Source: an uncultured Oscillospiraceae bacterium (GTDB lineage: Bacteria > Bacillota > Clostridia > Oscillospirales > Oscillospiraceae). Taken from it: DNA of 25,861 bases. Within the stretch, counting starts at the first letter, position 1, and every line of letters begins with the position of its first letter. The notes below the pieces were generated by a model. That model did no database searches. It had not been told where the DNA came from and saw only the letters and a program-made list of their open reading frames with translations. The stretch lies in the NCBI GenBank assembly GCA_910587505.1, contig CAJULD010000040.1, positions 1 through 25,861 of the forward strand. Direction: 5' to 3'. The translations under genes were made by a program, and so were the position numbers. This document shows positions 1-7,887 of the stretch, in pieces.

Positions 1-54
1 TTTAACCGCCTGTGCGTGATGTATGGGCATGAGGATTGCAGGATTGGAGGATAA
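1..54 (+). CDS. 3' end of an unidentified phage gene (partial)
   Basis: Frame 1 is open from the window edge and ends at TAA 52-54, giving a 17-residue tail that reads FNRLCVMYGHEDCRIGG. Two cysteines near the end resemble the short Cys-containing tails of small proteins often found just upstream of the phage ATPase gene, but the piece is too short to identify. It is on the same strand as the following operon, 47 bases before the ATPase start. It could be a chance open frame. Confidence 0.35.
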   Translation, partial: FNRLCVMYGHEDCRIGG

Positions 55-101
55 AGCGGAAAGCTCAGACCAACAACAATATCAGAAAGTGAGTACATAT
101 T

Positions 102-509
102 ATGAAAACCACAAAAATCGTCATCAAGAACCTGTTTGGCATCCGGGAGGCGGCCCTGGACGGGCGCTCGGTGGAGCTGGTCGGACCCAAGGGCAGTGGA
201 AAGACCTCTGTACTGGACGCCATCCGCTACGCCCTGACCAACCGCTCCGATCGCGACTACATCATTCACCAGGGCGCGGACGAAGGAGAAATTATCATCG
301 AAACCGACACCGGCCTCTCCATCGACCGCAAAACCCGGACGGCAAAAGCAGACTCTGTCAGGGTGCAGAACGGCAATATGCTCCAGACCCGCCCGGCTGA
401 GTTCCTCTCCGGTATTTTTACCCCCCTGCAGCTCGATCCCGTGGCATTTACCCAGATGCCCCGGCAGGAGAAAAATCGGGTGATCCTTTCCCTGATCGAT
501 TTTTCCTAG
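102..509 (+). pseudogene. AAA/SMC-like ATPase, N-terminal piece ended by an in-frame amber codon
   Basis: 135 residues beginning KTTKIVIKNLFGI, the usual start of phage RecF/SbcC-type ATPases that work with single-strand annealing or recombination proteins. The Walker A motif GPKGSGKT is at residues 28-35. The frame stops at TAG 507-509 and continues open in the same frame from GAT 510 through 1532, so this is the front of one gene broken by a nonsense codon. The flanking residues (FS-stop-DMNW) make a tryptophan codon TGG mutated to TAG the simplest explanation; that is inference. The start has only a weak ribosome site (GAAAGTGAG). Alone this piece has the P-loop but lacks the signature motif and Walker B, so it should not hydrolyse ATP. 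A sequencing error or suppression in the host are alternatives. Confidence 0.8.
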
Positions 510-512
510 GAT

Positions 513-1532
513 ATGAACTGGATACAGGAGCAGTTTGGAGAGATCCCCAAAGGCGTCGACTATTCCAGGCATATCCTGGAGGTCCTCAGCGACATCCAGG
601 CGGATAACGGCGTTTACTTCCAGTCCCGGCAGACCCTCAACCGGGACATCCGCAATAAACAGGCGTTCATTGCCGACATCGCCAAAGACATACCGCCCAA
701 CTACGATGCCGCCCGCTGGGAATCCTACCCCACGCGGGATAAGTACCGGGAGCTGGAATGTATCCGGGAATCCAACAGCCGCATCGAACGGGCCCGATCC
801 TTCCGGGAAAGCTTCGACGGAAAAAAGCGCGGTCTGGAGGCGAACCGGGATATGGAGATCGCCGCCATCCGGCAGGAAATCAGCCGGGAACGGGAAAATC
901 TGTCTAATGACATCGTCCGCCTGCAAGCTCAGATCGACGCGGTCAGGGACAGGCTTTCCCGTCTGGACGATCGGAAAAAGGAGCGGGAGGAATTGGAAAA
1001 CGCCCGCTATCAGGAAGCTGTGGCCAGGCTGGAACGGGACATGGGCGCAGCGGACCAGTACGCCGGACAGGAGGCGCAGGACACAGCCGCTCTGTCCAAC
1101 GAGCTGGACGAGGCGGAGCGGATGCGCAGCCACCTCAACGAGTACCGCCGGATGCAGGCCATGCAGGCGGAGCTGGAGGAGCTGGCCGCCCAGTCTCAGG
1201 CCCTGACGGAAAAGATCCAGCTGGCCCGTGAGCTGCCCGCCGCCATTCTGGCCCAGGCGTCCATTCCGGTGGAAGGACTGACCGTGAAGGACGGCGTGCC
1301 GCTGATCCACGGACTTCCCATCAGTAATCTTTCTGACGGGGAGCTGCTGGAGCTGTGCGTGGACATCACCGTCAGCAAGCCCGGCCAGCTGGGAATTATT
1401 CTGGTGGACGGCGCGGAGCGGCTGGACAGCGCGAGCCGGGAGCGGCTGTACGCCAAGTGCAGGGCCAAGGGGCTTCAGCTGATTGCCACCAGGGTGACGG
1501 ATTCCGCAGAAATGGAGGTGGTGGAGTTGTGA
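513..1532 (+). pseudogene. AAA/SMC-like ATPase, coiled-coil and C-terminal piece
   Basis: 339 residues in the same frame as the preceding piece, separated only by TAG and GAT. The middle (about residues 90-240) is heptad-rich, Glu/Arg-rich coiled coil with several Arg/Lys/Glu runs. The end carries an ABC-type signature (NLSDGELLEL, near residue 272) and a Walker B-like strand (GIILVDGAERLD, near residue 294), which together with the upstream P-loop make a complete SMC/RecF-style ATPase of about 475 residues. ATG 513 lies three bases after the amber codon and could allow reinitiation, but no good ribosome site is present. The 3' end overlaps the next start as GTGA, so the genes are translationally coupled. 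Expected role: DNA recombination or replication in the phage early operon. Confidence 0.8.
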
Positions 1533-2131
1533 AAACTCACTGGAAAAAGGTGGTCTCTGATCCCAACTTTATCGGAGAGGGCGACTTTCAGGAGGGGGAA
1601 GAGAAGGTCCTGACCATCGACCGGGTGAACGCCTCCGAGACCGTGACAACGGCGGAGGGCAAGAGCAAGAAGGCCGTGATCCACTGGAAGGAATCCGGCG
1701 TTAAGCCAATGATCCTGAACGTGGCCCGCTCCAAGAGCATTGAAAAGGTATCCGGCAGCGGCTACTTCGAGGACTGGCCCGGTACGGCGGTACAGCTCTA
1801 CATCAAGCACGGCATAAAGGCGTTCGGCGAGGTAGTCTCCGCCGTCCGCGTCCGCCCTTATAAGCCCCGCCTCCAGCGTCAGCAGAGCGTCCCGCCCTGT
1901 ACGGACTGCGGCAAACCCATCCAGAGCGCCCACGGCATGACGGCGGAGCGGCTGGCGGCCTACACCGCCAGAAACTACGGCGCGCCCCTCTGCGCGGAGT
2001 GCGCTACACATAGAAGGGAAAAAGCGGCGGAAGTTGCACAGGATGAGGCAACTTCCGGGGAAAATACATTAAATGAGGAGGCGTCCGGAGATGGACAGGT
2101 TCCCGACGGTGACGGCGGAGAATTACTTTGA
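1529..2131 (+). CDS. Conserved phage protein with C-terminal zinc-binding Cys pairs
   Basis: 200 residues starting at GTG 1529, overlapping the ATPase stop by four bases (GTGA). The N-terminal 110 residues (KVVSDPNFIGEGDF, then EDWPGTAVQLYIKHGIKAFGE and VRVRPYKP) match a family I have seen between the ATPase and the RecE-like nuclease in Clostridial phages; its biochemical role is not established, and a single-strand-DNA-binding helper is only a guess. The C-terminal third has two CxxC pairs (CTDCG near residue 117 and CAEC near residue 152), consistent with a zinc ribbon, followed by an acidic tail. The frame overlaps the next gene by about 40 bases. Real coding is supported by position, coupling and family resemblance. 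Confidence 0.8.
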   Translation: MKTHWKKVVSDPNFIGEGDFQEGEEKVLTIDRVNASETVTTAEGKSKKAVIHWKESGVKPMILNVARSKSIEKVSGSGYFEDWPGTAVQLYIKHGIKAFGEVVSAVRVRPYKPRLQRQQSVPPCTDCGKPIQSAHGMTAERLAAYTARNYGAPLCAECATHRREKAAEVAQDEATSGENTLNEEASGDGQVPDGDGGELL

Positions 2132-2948
2132 TCCCGCAATCGAGATGGCCTATATGGGGTCCTCCCAGATCAAGAATTTCATGCGCTGCGAGGCGGCGGA
2201 ACTGGCGCGGCTGCGGGGGGAGTACGTCACCCCCATGACCACATCCCTGCTGGTGGGCAGCTACGTGGACGCCCACTTCGAGGGGACGCTGGATATTTTC
2301 AAAGCCCGGCACCCGGCGCTGTTTAAGCGGGACGGTGGGCTGAAAGCGGAATACCTCCAGGCGGAACGGATCATCAACCGTATGGAACGGGACGAGCTGT
2401 ATATGCTGCTCATGAGCGGCGAGAAACAGGCGATCCGCACCGGCGAAATCGCCGGTGTGCCGGTGAAGATCAGGATCGACAGTCTGCTGGACGGCGATAC
2501 ATGCGCGGAGATCGTCCGGCGGTTCCCGGCGGCAGGGGAGGCTATGGGGCTGTGCGCCGGGGCCATCGTGGACCAGAAGGTCATGCGCAGCCTGGAGGAC
2601 GCGTGGGACCCGGAGGAGCGGCAGAGGATCTCCTGGTGGAAGGCCTGGCGGTACGACATACAGGGGGCCGTTTATCAGGCCGTTGAGGGCCATCTGCTGC
2701 CCTTCATTTTGGCCGCCGGGACAAAGGAGGAGGAACCGGATATACGCGCTGTATACCTTCGGGACGATACGCTGTCTGCCGCGCTTATGGAGGTGGAGGA
2801 TCTGCTGCCCCGGTTTCAGGCAATTAAAGATGGCCGGGAGAAGCCCCGCAGCTGCGGAAAGTGCCCCTTCTGCAAGGCGGTACGGCAGCTGATGACCATT
2901 GAAAACGGAGAGATATGGAGTGAAGAGAGCGGAGAGATATCCATCTGA
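2091..2948 (+). CDS. RecE-like PD-(D/E)XK exonuclease (DUF3799 type)
   Basis: 285 residues. ATG 2091 is preferred over ATG 2073 because GGAGG at 2077-2081 lies nine bases before it. The fold is recognised from the order of motifs: an N-terminal SSQIKNFMRCEA helix, a VKIRIDSL strand with acidic residue D130, the core IVDQK with D161 and K163, and the later WRYDIQGAVYQ helix (QxxxY-like) typical of RecB/RecE-family nucleases. A C-terminal CGKCPFC cluster may bind a metal or iron-sulfur centre. Members process double-stranded DNA ends to give single strands for annealing, in the cytoplasm, usually with a partner recombinase. It sits between the zinc-finger protein and the CHC2 gene, overlapping both, as expected for a recombination operon. 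Confidence 0.85.
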   Translation: MDRFPTVTAENYFDPAIEMAYMGSSQIKNFMRCEAAELARLRGEYVTPMTTSLLVGSYVDAHFEGTLDIFKARHPALFKRDGGLKAEYLQAERIINRMERDELYMLLMSGEKQAIRTGEIAGVPVKIRIDSLLDGDTCAEIVRRFPAAGEAMGLCAGAIVDQKVMRSLEDAWDPEERQRISWWKAWRYDIQGAVYQAVEGHLLPFILAAGTKEEEPDIRAVYLRDDTLSAALMEVEDLLPRFQAIKDGREKPRSCGKCPFCKAVRQLMTIENGEIWSEESGEISI

Positions 2949-3549
2949 CGCGGCGGCGCGGGTGCGGGAACTGGTGTCCGCCCGGGACGCGGCGGAGCAC
3001 TACGGCTTCACCCCCAACCGGGCCGGGTACATATGCTGCCCCTTCCACAGCGAGCACACGCCAAGTCTGAAACTCTTTCCGGACGGCGGGTGGAAGTGCT
3101 TCGGCTGTGGGAAGGCGGGCAGTTCCATCGACTTTGTCATGGCGCTGTTCGATCTCGATTTCCGGCAGGCGGTAGCGAGGCTGAGCATGGATTTTTCAAT
3201 CAATCTTCCTGACAGATACACCACGCAGCCCGCCCGGTCCGCCATTCTGGAAGCGCGGAAAAGAGAGCAGAGACGGCGGGCGGAGCTGGACGCGGAGGCC
3301 GGCCGGTTGACAAAAGAACACTACCGGTTGCATCAAAACCGGCAACTTTACGCTCCGGACGGCCCTGATACAGAGACAGACTTCCACCCGCTGTTCGCCG
3401 AGGCGCTGCAAAAGCTGCCGGAGGTGCAATACCGGCTGGAGGAACTGGAAAACGAGCTCAGGAGAATGGAACATGGGAGAAAAGAAGTTGGAGCAGAGCC
3501 AGCGCCCGGCATTTACCCTGGAGGACTTCAGGACCGGCCGCGCGTTTGA
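2920..3549 (+). CDS. CHC2 zinc-finger (DnaG N-terminal-like) protein
   Basis: 209 residues from GTG 2920, chosen because GGAGAG at 2907-2912 is seven bases upstream; TTG 2899 in the same frame is an alternative. A CHC2 zinc finger of the DnaG primase type is clear: C40-P-F-H43, then W-K-C60-F-G-C63-G, followed by the helix SSIDFVMALFDLDFRQAVARL. No TOPRIM or polymerase domain follows; instead the C-terminal half is charged and coiled-coil-like. It therefore probably recognises template DNA for priming while another protein supplies catalysis, most likely the overlapping DUF927 gene. It overlaps the preceding nuclease gene by 29 bases and the next gene by 77 bases. Confidence 0.85.
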   Translation: MKRAERYPSDAAARVRELVSARDAAEHYGFTPNRAGYICCPFHSEHTPSLKLFPDGGWKCFGCGKAGSSIDFVMALFDLDFRQAVARLSMDFSINLPDRYTTQPARSAILEARKREQRRRAELDAEAGRLTKEHYRLHQNRQLYAPDGPDTETDFHPLFAEALQKLPEVQYRLEELENELRRMEHGRKEVGAEPAPGIYPGGLQDRPRV

Positions 3550-5335
3550 ATGGCTGACCAGTCAGACCCCGTACCGGCAGGCCATGGAGGAGCCGGAGCT
3601 GGCGGACCTTGCGAAGGAACTCGGCTTTAAGGCCTGGGCCCGCGGGCTGAAGGAGTACAGGAAGCTGCTGAAGCAGACGTCTCTCTCCGTTCTCAGGGAG
3701 GATGGCATCAGTGAGTTTGCGGAGCAGAAGATCGAGCTGAACGTGGGGGAGTGGACGGCGGACGAAAGCGGCATCTGGCGGTACGGCGGCGGGGGAAACA
3801 TTGTCTACGCCTGCACCCACCCGATCATGCCGGTGGAAAAGCTGGTGTCCATCGATACGGGCATGGTCAAGATCAAACTGTGGTACCGACGCAGCTACTC
3901 AGACCGCCGGCCATGGTCGGAGATCGTAGTCCCCATGAGCCGGATCGCCAAGGCGACCGACATTGTGGCCCTGTCCGACTGCGGCATATCCGTCACCTCC
4001 GGGGAGCGGGCCCAGGCGCTGGTAGACTTCCTCCGGGATGCCATCGACAAGAACCAGGATATCATTCCGGAGGTCAAAGCCGTTTCCCGAATGGGCTGGA
4101 ATGAGGAGGGTTTCTCCCCCTACGTGGGGGGCGTAGCCTTCGACAGCGCGGATAGTTTCCGTCCGGCATATAAAGCCATAGGTCAGGTTGGAAGCCTCGA
4201 AAATTGGCTTACAGAGGCCTTGGACGCCCGTTCCTATAGTCTGACTGCCCGCATTGTTCTGGCGGCATCCTTCGCCTCCGTCCTGGTGGAGCCGCTTGGA
4301 TGCCTCCCGTTTTTCGTCCACCTGTGGAGTATGGACAGCGGTACCGGCAAAACCGTGGCGCAGATGCTGGGGGCATCGGTGTGGGCAAATCCGACTGCAG
4401 GCGGAGCGTATTTCCAGACCTTCAAAAGCACATCCGTAGGCGTGGAGCTGATGGCCGGGTTTCTGCATTCGCTCCCCCTGTTTCTGGATGAACTGCAGCT
4501 GGCCAAAGACCGCCACGGGCGGGTTAATTTCAACGTGTATGAGTTGGCAGCGGGTTCCGGGAAGTTGCGAGGCAACAAGTCCCTTGGTTTGGACTACACA
4601 CCAAAATGGGCCAATTGCTTTATTACCTCCGGGGAGACGCCGCTGGTAGCGGAAACCGATGGTGCCGGCGCAGCCAACCGTGTGGTGGAGATAGAATGCC
4701 GCTACGGAGAGGCTGTCATCCGGGACGGTCACCGCACTGCAAATGCCCTGAAACTCAACTACGGCCACGCCGGGAAGATGTTCATTGACCGCTTGTGCGA
4801 GGCCGGCGAGATGGATCGGGCACGGACGATTTACGAGAAGAACTATATAGCCTGCATTCAAAGCGACACTACAGAGAAGCAGGCAATGGCGGCTGCGCTG
4901 ATTATTACCGCCGATCAGCTTGCCACAGAGTGGATTTTTCACGACGGCCATGCGCTGACAGCTCCAGAGCTGGGCGAGTTTCTGAAAGAAAAGAACGAGG
5001 TCAGCGCATCAGATCGCGGCTATGAGTATATGTGCGGCTGGGTGGCAGCCCATGTAAACCAGTTCCGGGAAAGTGCAGAGCGCGGGGAACACTACGGCGT
5101 CATAGACGGAGATATGGCCATTATCAACCGCATCGTCTGGAACCAGGCGTGCGAGGAGGCGGGGCTATCACCCAAGGCCCTGCTCGGACATTTGAAGTCG
5201 AAAGGGCTGATCATCACCGGCAGTAAAGGGTACACAAAAACAAAGCGAATTGATGGTGTGTCCGTTCACTGCGTATGGATGCGCTTGCCGTTAGAGGATG
5301 AGGAAACAGGGGAATACGACGAACTTCCCCTTTGA
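3473..5335 (+). CDS. DUF927 family ATPase/helicase, phage replication
   Basis: 620 residues. ATG 3473 follows an AGGAGA ribosome site about ten bases upstream. After about 200 N-terminal residues comes the DUF927 module: a short strand YVGGVAFDS, then Walker A SGTGKT (residues 289-294), and Walker B LFLDELQ with D339 and E340, followed by GEAVI-type arginine-containing strands. The C-terminal 150 residues (SDRGYEYMCGWVAAHVNQF, then a winged-helix-like segment) are typical of these proteins. The family consists of SF3/AAA-like ATPases associated with phage and plasmid replication; acting as the replicative helicase paired with the CHC2 protein is inference from context. It is the last gene of this run; the stop is followed directly by the GTACGAC repeat region. 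Confidence 0.88.
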   Translation: MGEKKLEQSQRPAFTLEDFRTGRAFEWLTSQTPYRQAMEEPELADLAKELGFKAWARGLKEYRKLLKQTSLSVLREDGISEFAEQKIELNVGEWTADESGIWRYGGGGNIVYACTHPIMPVEKLVSIDTGMVKIKLWYRRSYSDRRPWSEIVVPMSRIAKATDIVALSDCGISVTSGERAQALVDFLRDAIDKNQDIIPEVKAVSRMGWNEEGFSPYVGGVAFDSADSFRPAYKAIGQVGSLENWLTEALDARSYSLTARIVLAASFASVLVEPLGCLPFFVHLWSMDSGTGKTVAQMLGASVWANPTAGGAYFQTFKSTSVGVELMAGFLHSLPLFLDELQLAKDRHGRVNFNVYELAAGSGKLRGNKSLGLDYTPKWANCFITSGETPLVAETDGAGAANRVVEIECRYGEAVIRDGHRTANALKLNYGHAGKMFIDRLCEAGEMDRARTIYEKNYIACIQSDTTEKQAMAAALIITADQLATEWIFHDGHALTAPELGEFLKEKNEVSASDRGYEYMCGWVAAHVNQFRESAERGEHYGVIDGDMAIINRIVWNQACEEAGLSPKALLGHLKSKGLIITGSKGYTKTKRIDGVSVHCVWMRLPLEDEETGEYDELPL

Positions 5336-5632
5336 GTACGACTTTGTACGACCTTCATTTTCAAAAGTCGTACAGGGAAAGGTCAGTGTTTTCAACGGTT
5401 TGAGGGGCACTGAACGACCTGTACGACTGTACGACTCCCCCACACATGATATATTATGCGAAAAATGAAAAACGCTGTGCCTCCCGGAAGAAAAAAATTC
5501 CCCCCGCGCATAAGAAAATGGGGGGCAAATTGGTGGTACAGTCGTACAAAGCAACCGAAACCCTTGCGGCACAACGGATTTGAGATGTACGACTTTTGTG
5601 CGACCACCAGAAACTTGGTTGTACAGTCGTAC
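5336..5632 (+). repeat. GTACGAC repeat cluster in a 313-base gene-free stretch (possible origin or operator)
   Basis: The interval 5336-5648 has no credible gene. It contains GTACGAC on the plus strand at 5336, 5346, 5421, 5429 and 5587, and its reverse complement GTCGTAC at 5367, 5541 and 5626. A 12-base version GTACGACTGTAC is at 5421-5432, with the exact reverse complement at 5536-5547 and 5621-5632. The pair spacing at 5336/5346 (GTACGACTTT then GTACGACC) recurs in degenerate form at 5587-5605. The middle (5436-5535) is AT-rich then purine-rich. Iterated sites plus an AT-rich core between a replication ATPase and a helicase suggest a replication origin; repressor operators are the main alternative. 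Confidence 0.7.
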
Positions 5633-5648
5633 AGGCAGGAGGAACGAT

Positions 5649-5774
5649 ATGGAACTTAGACCCTACCAAAAGGATTGTATATCCACCATCGAAGCCCAGC
5701 CGCCCGGCTCTTACCTGGTGCAGATGGCCACGGGGCTGGGGAAGGAGCAAGCATGGGAAGATTTCATGATTTGA
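5649..5774 (+). pseudogene. 5' fragment of the resident SF2 helicase gene, cut off after the P-loop lysine
   Basis: ATG 5649 has a strong ribosome site (GGAGG, 5638-5642). The first 32 codons (ELRPYQKDCIST ... VQMATGLGK) are the N-terminus and Walker A motif of a DEAH-type SF2 helicase. Straight after the lysine codon AAG (5742-5744) the similarity stops and the frame runs into nine unrelated codons and TGA 5772-5774. The same bases AAGGAG that encode K-E form the ribosome site of the HNH gene starting at 5753. A second, diverged copy of this N-terminus begins at 6369. This is best read as the recipient gene's front end left behind by insertion of a homing endonuclease gene. Confidence 0.8.
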
Positions 5775-6364
5775 AAGGTCAACGCTTCGGGCGGTTGACA
5801 GTTATCGAAAGGGCCTCTGACAAGACAACTGGATCAAAGCCCAAAGTGATGTGGCGCTGCCATTGTGACTGTGGGGAAGAAACCATCGTGTGGGCTTCTT
5901 CTTTGGTCTGCGGGACAACGGTGAGTTGTGGGTGTAAAACCAGAAAGCATGGATTTTCCCACAAAGAACGCCTTTATGAGACCTGGAAAAATATGCGCCG
6001 ACGTTGCAATGACCCGAAAAATAAGCGGTATGCGCAATACGGCGGGCGTGGCATCACCATCTGCCCTGAGTGGGACGATTACGCAGTATTCCGCAAGTGG
6101 GCCATGTCTCACGGATATGCGGATGACCTTACCATTGACCGCATTGACGTTGATGGGAATTACTGCCCGGAGAACTGCCGTTGGGCTACCACCAACGAGC
6201 AAATGAATAATATGACCAAAAACAGGATGATTACATATCGCGGAGAAACGATGTCCATGTTTAGATGGGCTGAACGGTTTAGAATCAGCTACGGAACGAT
6301 GAACCATCGTATCCAGCGTGGATGGAGCATGGAGCGCATCGAATCGACGCCAGAGAGGAAGTGA
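5753..6364 (+). CDS. HNH homing endonuclease (zinc-finger, HNH, C-terminal DNA-binding module)
   Basis: 203 residues; ATG 5753 follows AAGGAG by five bases. The N-terminus DLKGQRFGRLTVIER is the conserved opening of a large phage HNH family, followed by a zinc cluster CHCDCG (C36, C38, C40) and SCGC (C59, C61). The nuclease core is at about residues 94-147: YGGRGI, CPEW, then LTIDRID and GNYCPENCRWAT. The C-terminal 45 residues (ITYRGETMSMFRWAERF, then a helix-turn-helix-like stretch) resemble the modular DNA-binding tails of homing endonucleases. It lies between two copies of the helicase N-terminus, exactly at the P-loop codon, as expected for a gene that inserted at its own cleavage site. 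Specificity cannot be read from the sequence. Confidence 0.9.
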   Translation: MGRFHDLKGQRFGRLTVIERASDKTTGSKPKVMWRCHCDCGEETIVWASSLVCGTTVSCGCKTRKHGFSHKERLYETWKNMRRRCNDPKNKRYAQYGGRGITICPEWDDYAVFRKWAMSHGYADDLTIDRIDVDGNYCPENCRWATTNEQMNNMTKNRMITYRGETMSMFRWAERFRISYGTMNHRIQRGWSMERIESTPERK

Positions 6365-6368
6365 CAAA

Positions 6369-7887
6369 ATGAATATAGCCTTGAGACCATACCAAGAAGA
6401 GTGCATCAAGACAATCCAGGCTCAGGAGCCCGGTTCCTACCTCATCCAAATGGCCACGGGGTTAGGTTAGCAAAACAGCTACGTTTGCTAACATCCCCCG
6501 GCATGGTCGGGTACTCATTATCGCCCATCGGGAGGAGCTGGTTTATCAGCCAGCGAAATACTACGATTGCCCGGTCGGATTTGAGATGGCAAAGCACACC
6601 AGCAATGGCGAGGAAGTTGTGATTGCCAGCGTTCAAAGTTTGGTGCGAAGACTGGAAGGCTTCAAACCAGATGAGTTTGATATGCTGATAACGGATGAAG
6701 CCCATCATGGGGCGTCCCGGACTTACAAGGCAATCTATAATCATTTCCATCCTCGTTTGCACCTGGGTTTTTCGGCAACTCCCTCGCGTGGGGACAAAGT
6801 CCGCCTGGACGATGTGTTTTCGCAGATCATCTTCCGGCGGGACCTGCGATGGGGCATCGAGAACGGCTACCTGTGCGATATTTTCTGCAAGAGGATCGAT
6901 ATCGGGTACGATCTGACGGCGGTACATACCCGCATGGGGGATTACGCCCCCGGCGAGCTGGAGGAGGCCATGGACGGCACGGCGGACGCCATTGCCGAGG
7001 CGTACCGGGACCACGCTACGGGGGCTGCGCTGATCTTCGCCGTGTCCGTCCGCCACGCCAACGAGATTGCGGACCGCATCCCCGGCGCGGTGGTGGTGAC
7101 GGGGGAGACGAAGGACAGGGCAGGCATTATCCGGGCGTTCACGGCGGGGGATATCCCCTGCATCGTCAACTGCATGGTGTTCACCGAGGGCACCGACATC
7201 CCCCGCGTGGAGACGGTGATCGTGGCCCGTCCCACCCAATCGGAAAGCCTGTACACCCAGATGGTAGGACGCGGCCTGCGGTTATACCCCGGCAAGGAGC
7301 GGCTGGTGCTCATCGACTGCGTAGGGGTTACGGGAAAAGCATCCCTGTGTAGCGCGCCGTCGCTGCTGGGGCTGGACGTCAGCAATATCCCGGCAGGGAA
7401 GCGGAGCGAATTGCAGGGGGACCTGTTCGAGCTGCCGGTACGGGCCGCGGCCGCGGCGGATTGTCCGGAGAGCTGGATCAGGAACGTGGAGATCGTGGAC
7501 CTGTGGGCGAAGGAGCAGAAGTACCAGACCCATGACGTGAACTGGTTCAAGCTGCCGGACGGGAGCATGACGTGCTCGCTTCCGGAGGGGCGGCGGATCA
7601 CCATCCCATGTCCGGACGCGCTGGGGATGGTGGATCTGGGCGGAACAAAGGCGCCCATGCAGGAGGCGCTGGACCGGGCGTACCGGGTGCTGTGCGAGCA
7701 GTTCACAGACTGTCGGAAACTGTGGGATCTGAACGCCGTGAAGCGCTGGGGCGGCGGCAAGGCTACAGAAGGGCAGATCCGGCTTATCCGGCGGCAATGC
7801 AAAAATTTCGACTGCGCCAACCTGACAAAGGGGCAGGCCAGTCAGATTATAAACCGGTTATCGGTGAATTGGAGGCGAGGAGCATGA
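6369..7887 (+). pseudogene. DEAH-box SF2 helicase, second 5' copy plus body, broken by a small indel in the P-loop
   Basis: ATG 6369 starts 33 codons (NIALRPYQEECIKT ... QMATGLG) ending in TAG 6468-6470. From AAA 6472 the +1 frame continues perfectly as KTATFANIPRHGRVL and stays open to TGA 7887. Joining GLG to KT restores MATGLGKT, so four extra bases (about 6468-6471, in a GTTAG-GTTAG duplication at 6461-6470) break the gene. The body shows motif II DEAHH (6694), motif III SATP (about 6769), and motif VI QMVGRGLRL (7258). Restored length would be about 504 residues. A start at ATG 6586 would lack the P-loop. Bases up to roughly 6780 are poorer in GC than the rest (25 of 60 in 6721-6780 against 42 of 60 in 7081-7140, hand counts), suggesting a mosaic. 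Role when intact: ATP-driven DNA unwinding in phage replication. Confidence 0.8.

Noticed and set aside
2004..2693. 229-codon minus-strand open frame
   Set aside because: Antisense to the RecE-like nuclease; Pro/His/Arg-rich with no recognisable domain.
3899..4951. 350-codon minus-strand open frame
   Set aside because: Antisense shadow of the DUF927 gene, with no protein-like motifs or ribosome site.
507..6470. Genome-wide reassignment of TAG to an amino acid
   Set aside because: TAG disrupts the ATPase (507) and the second helicase copy (6468), but normal-looking genes end in TAG at 9330 and 9898, and reading through TAG 6468 soon meets TAA in the wrong frame.
5649..6480. Group I intron or intein interrupting the helicase
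   Set aside because: The helicase N-terminus is present twice in diverged form, so removing the insert would not join complementary exons; no splicing-domain motifs or intron core were seen.
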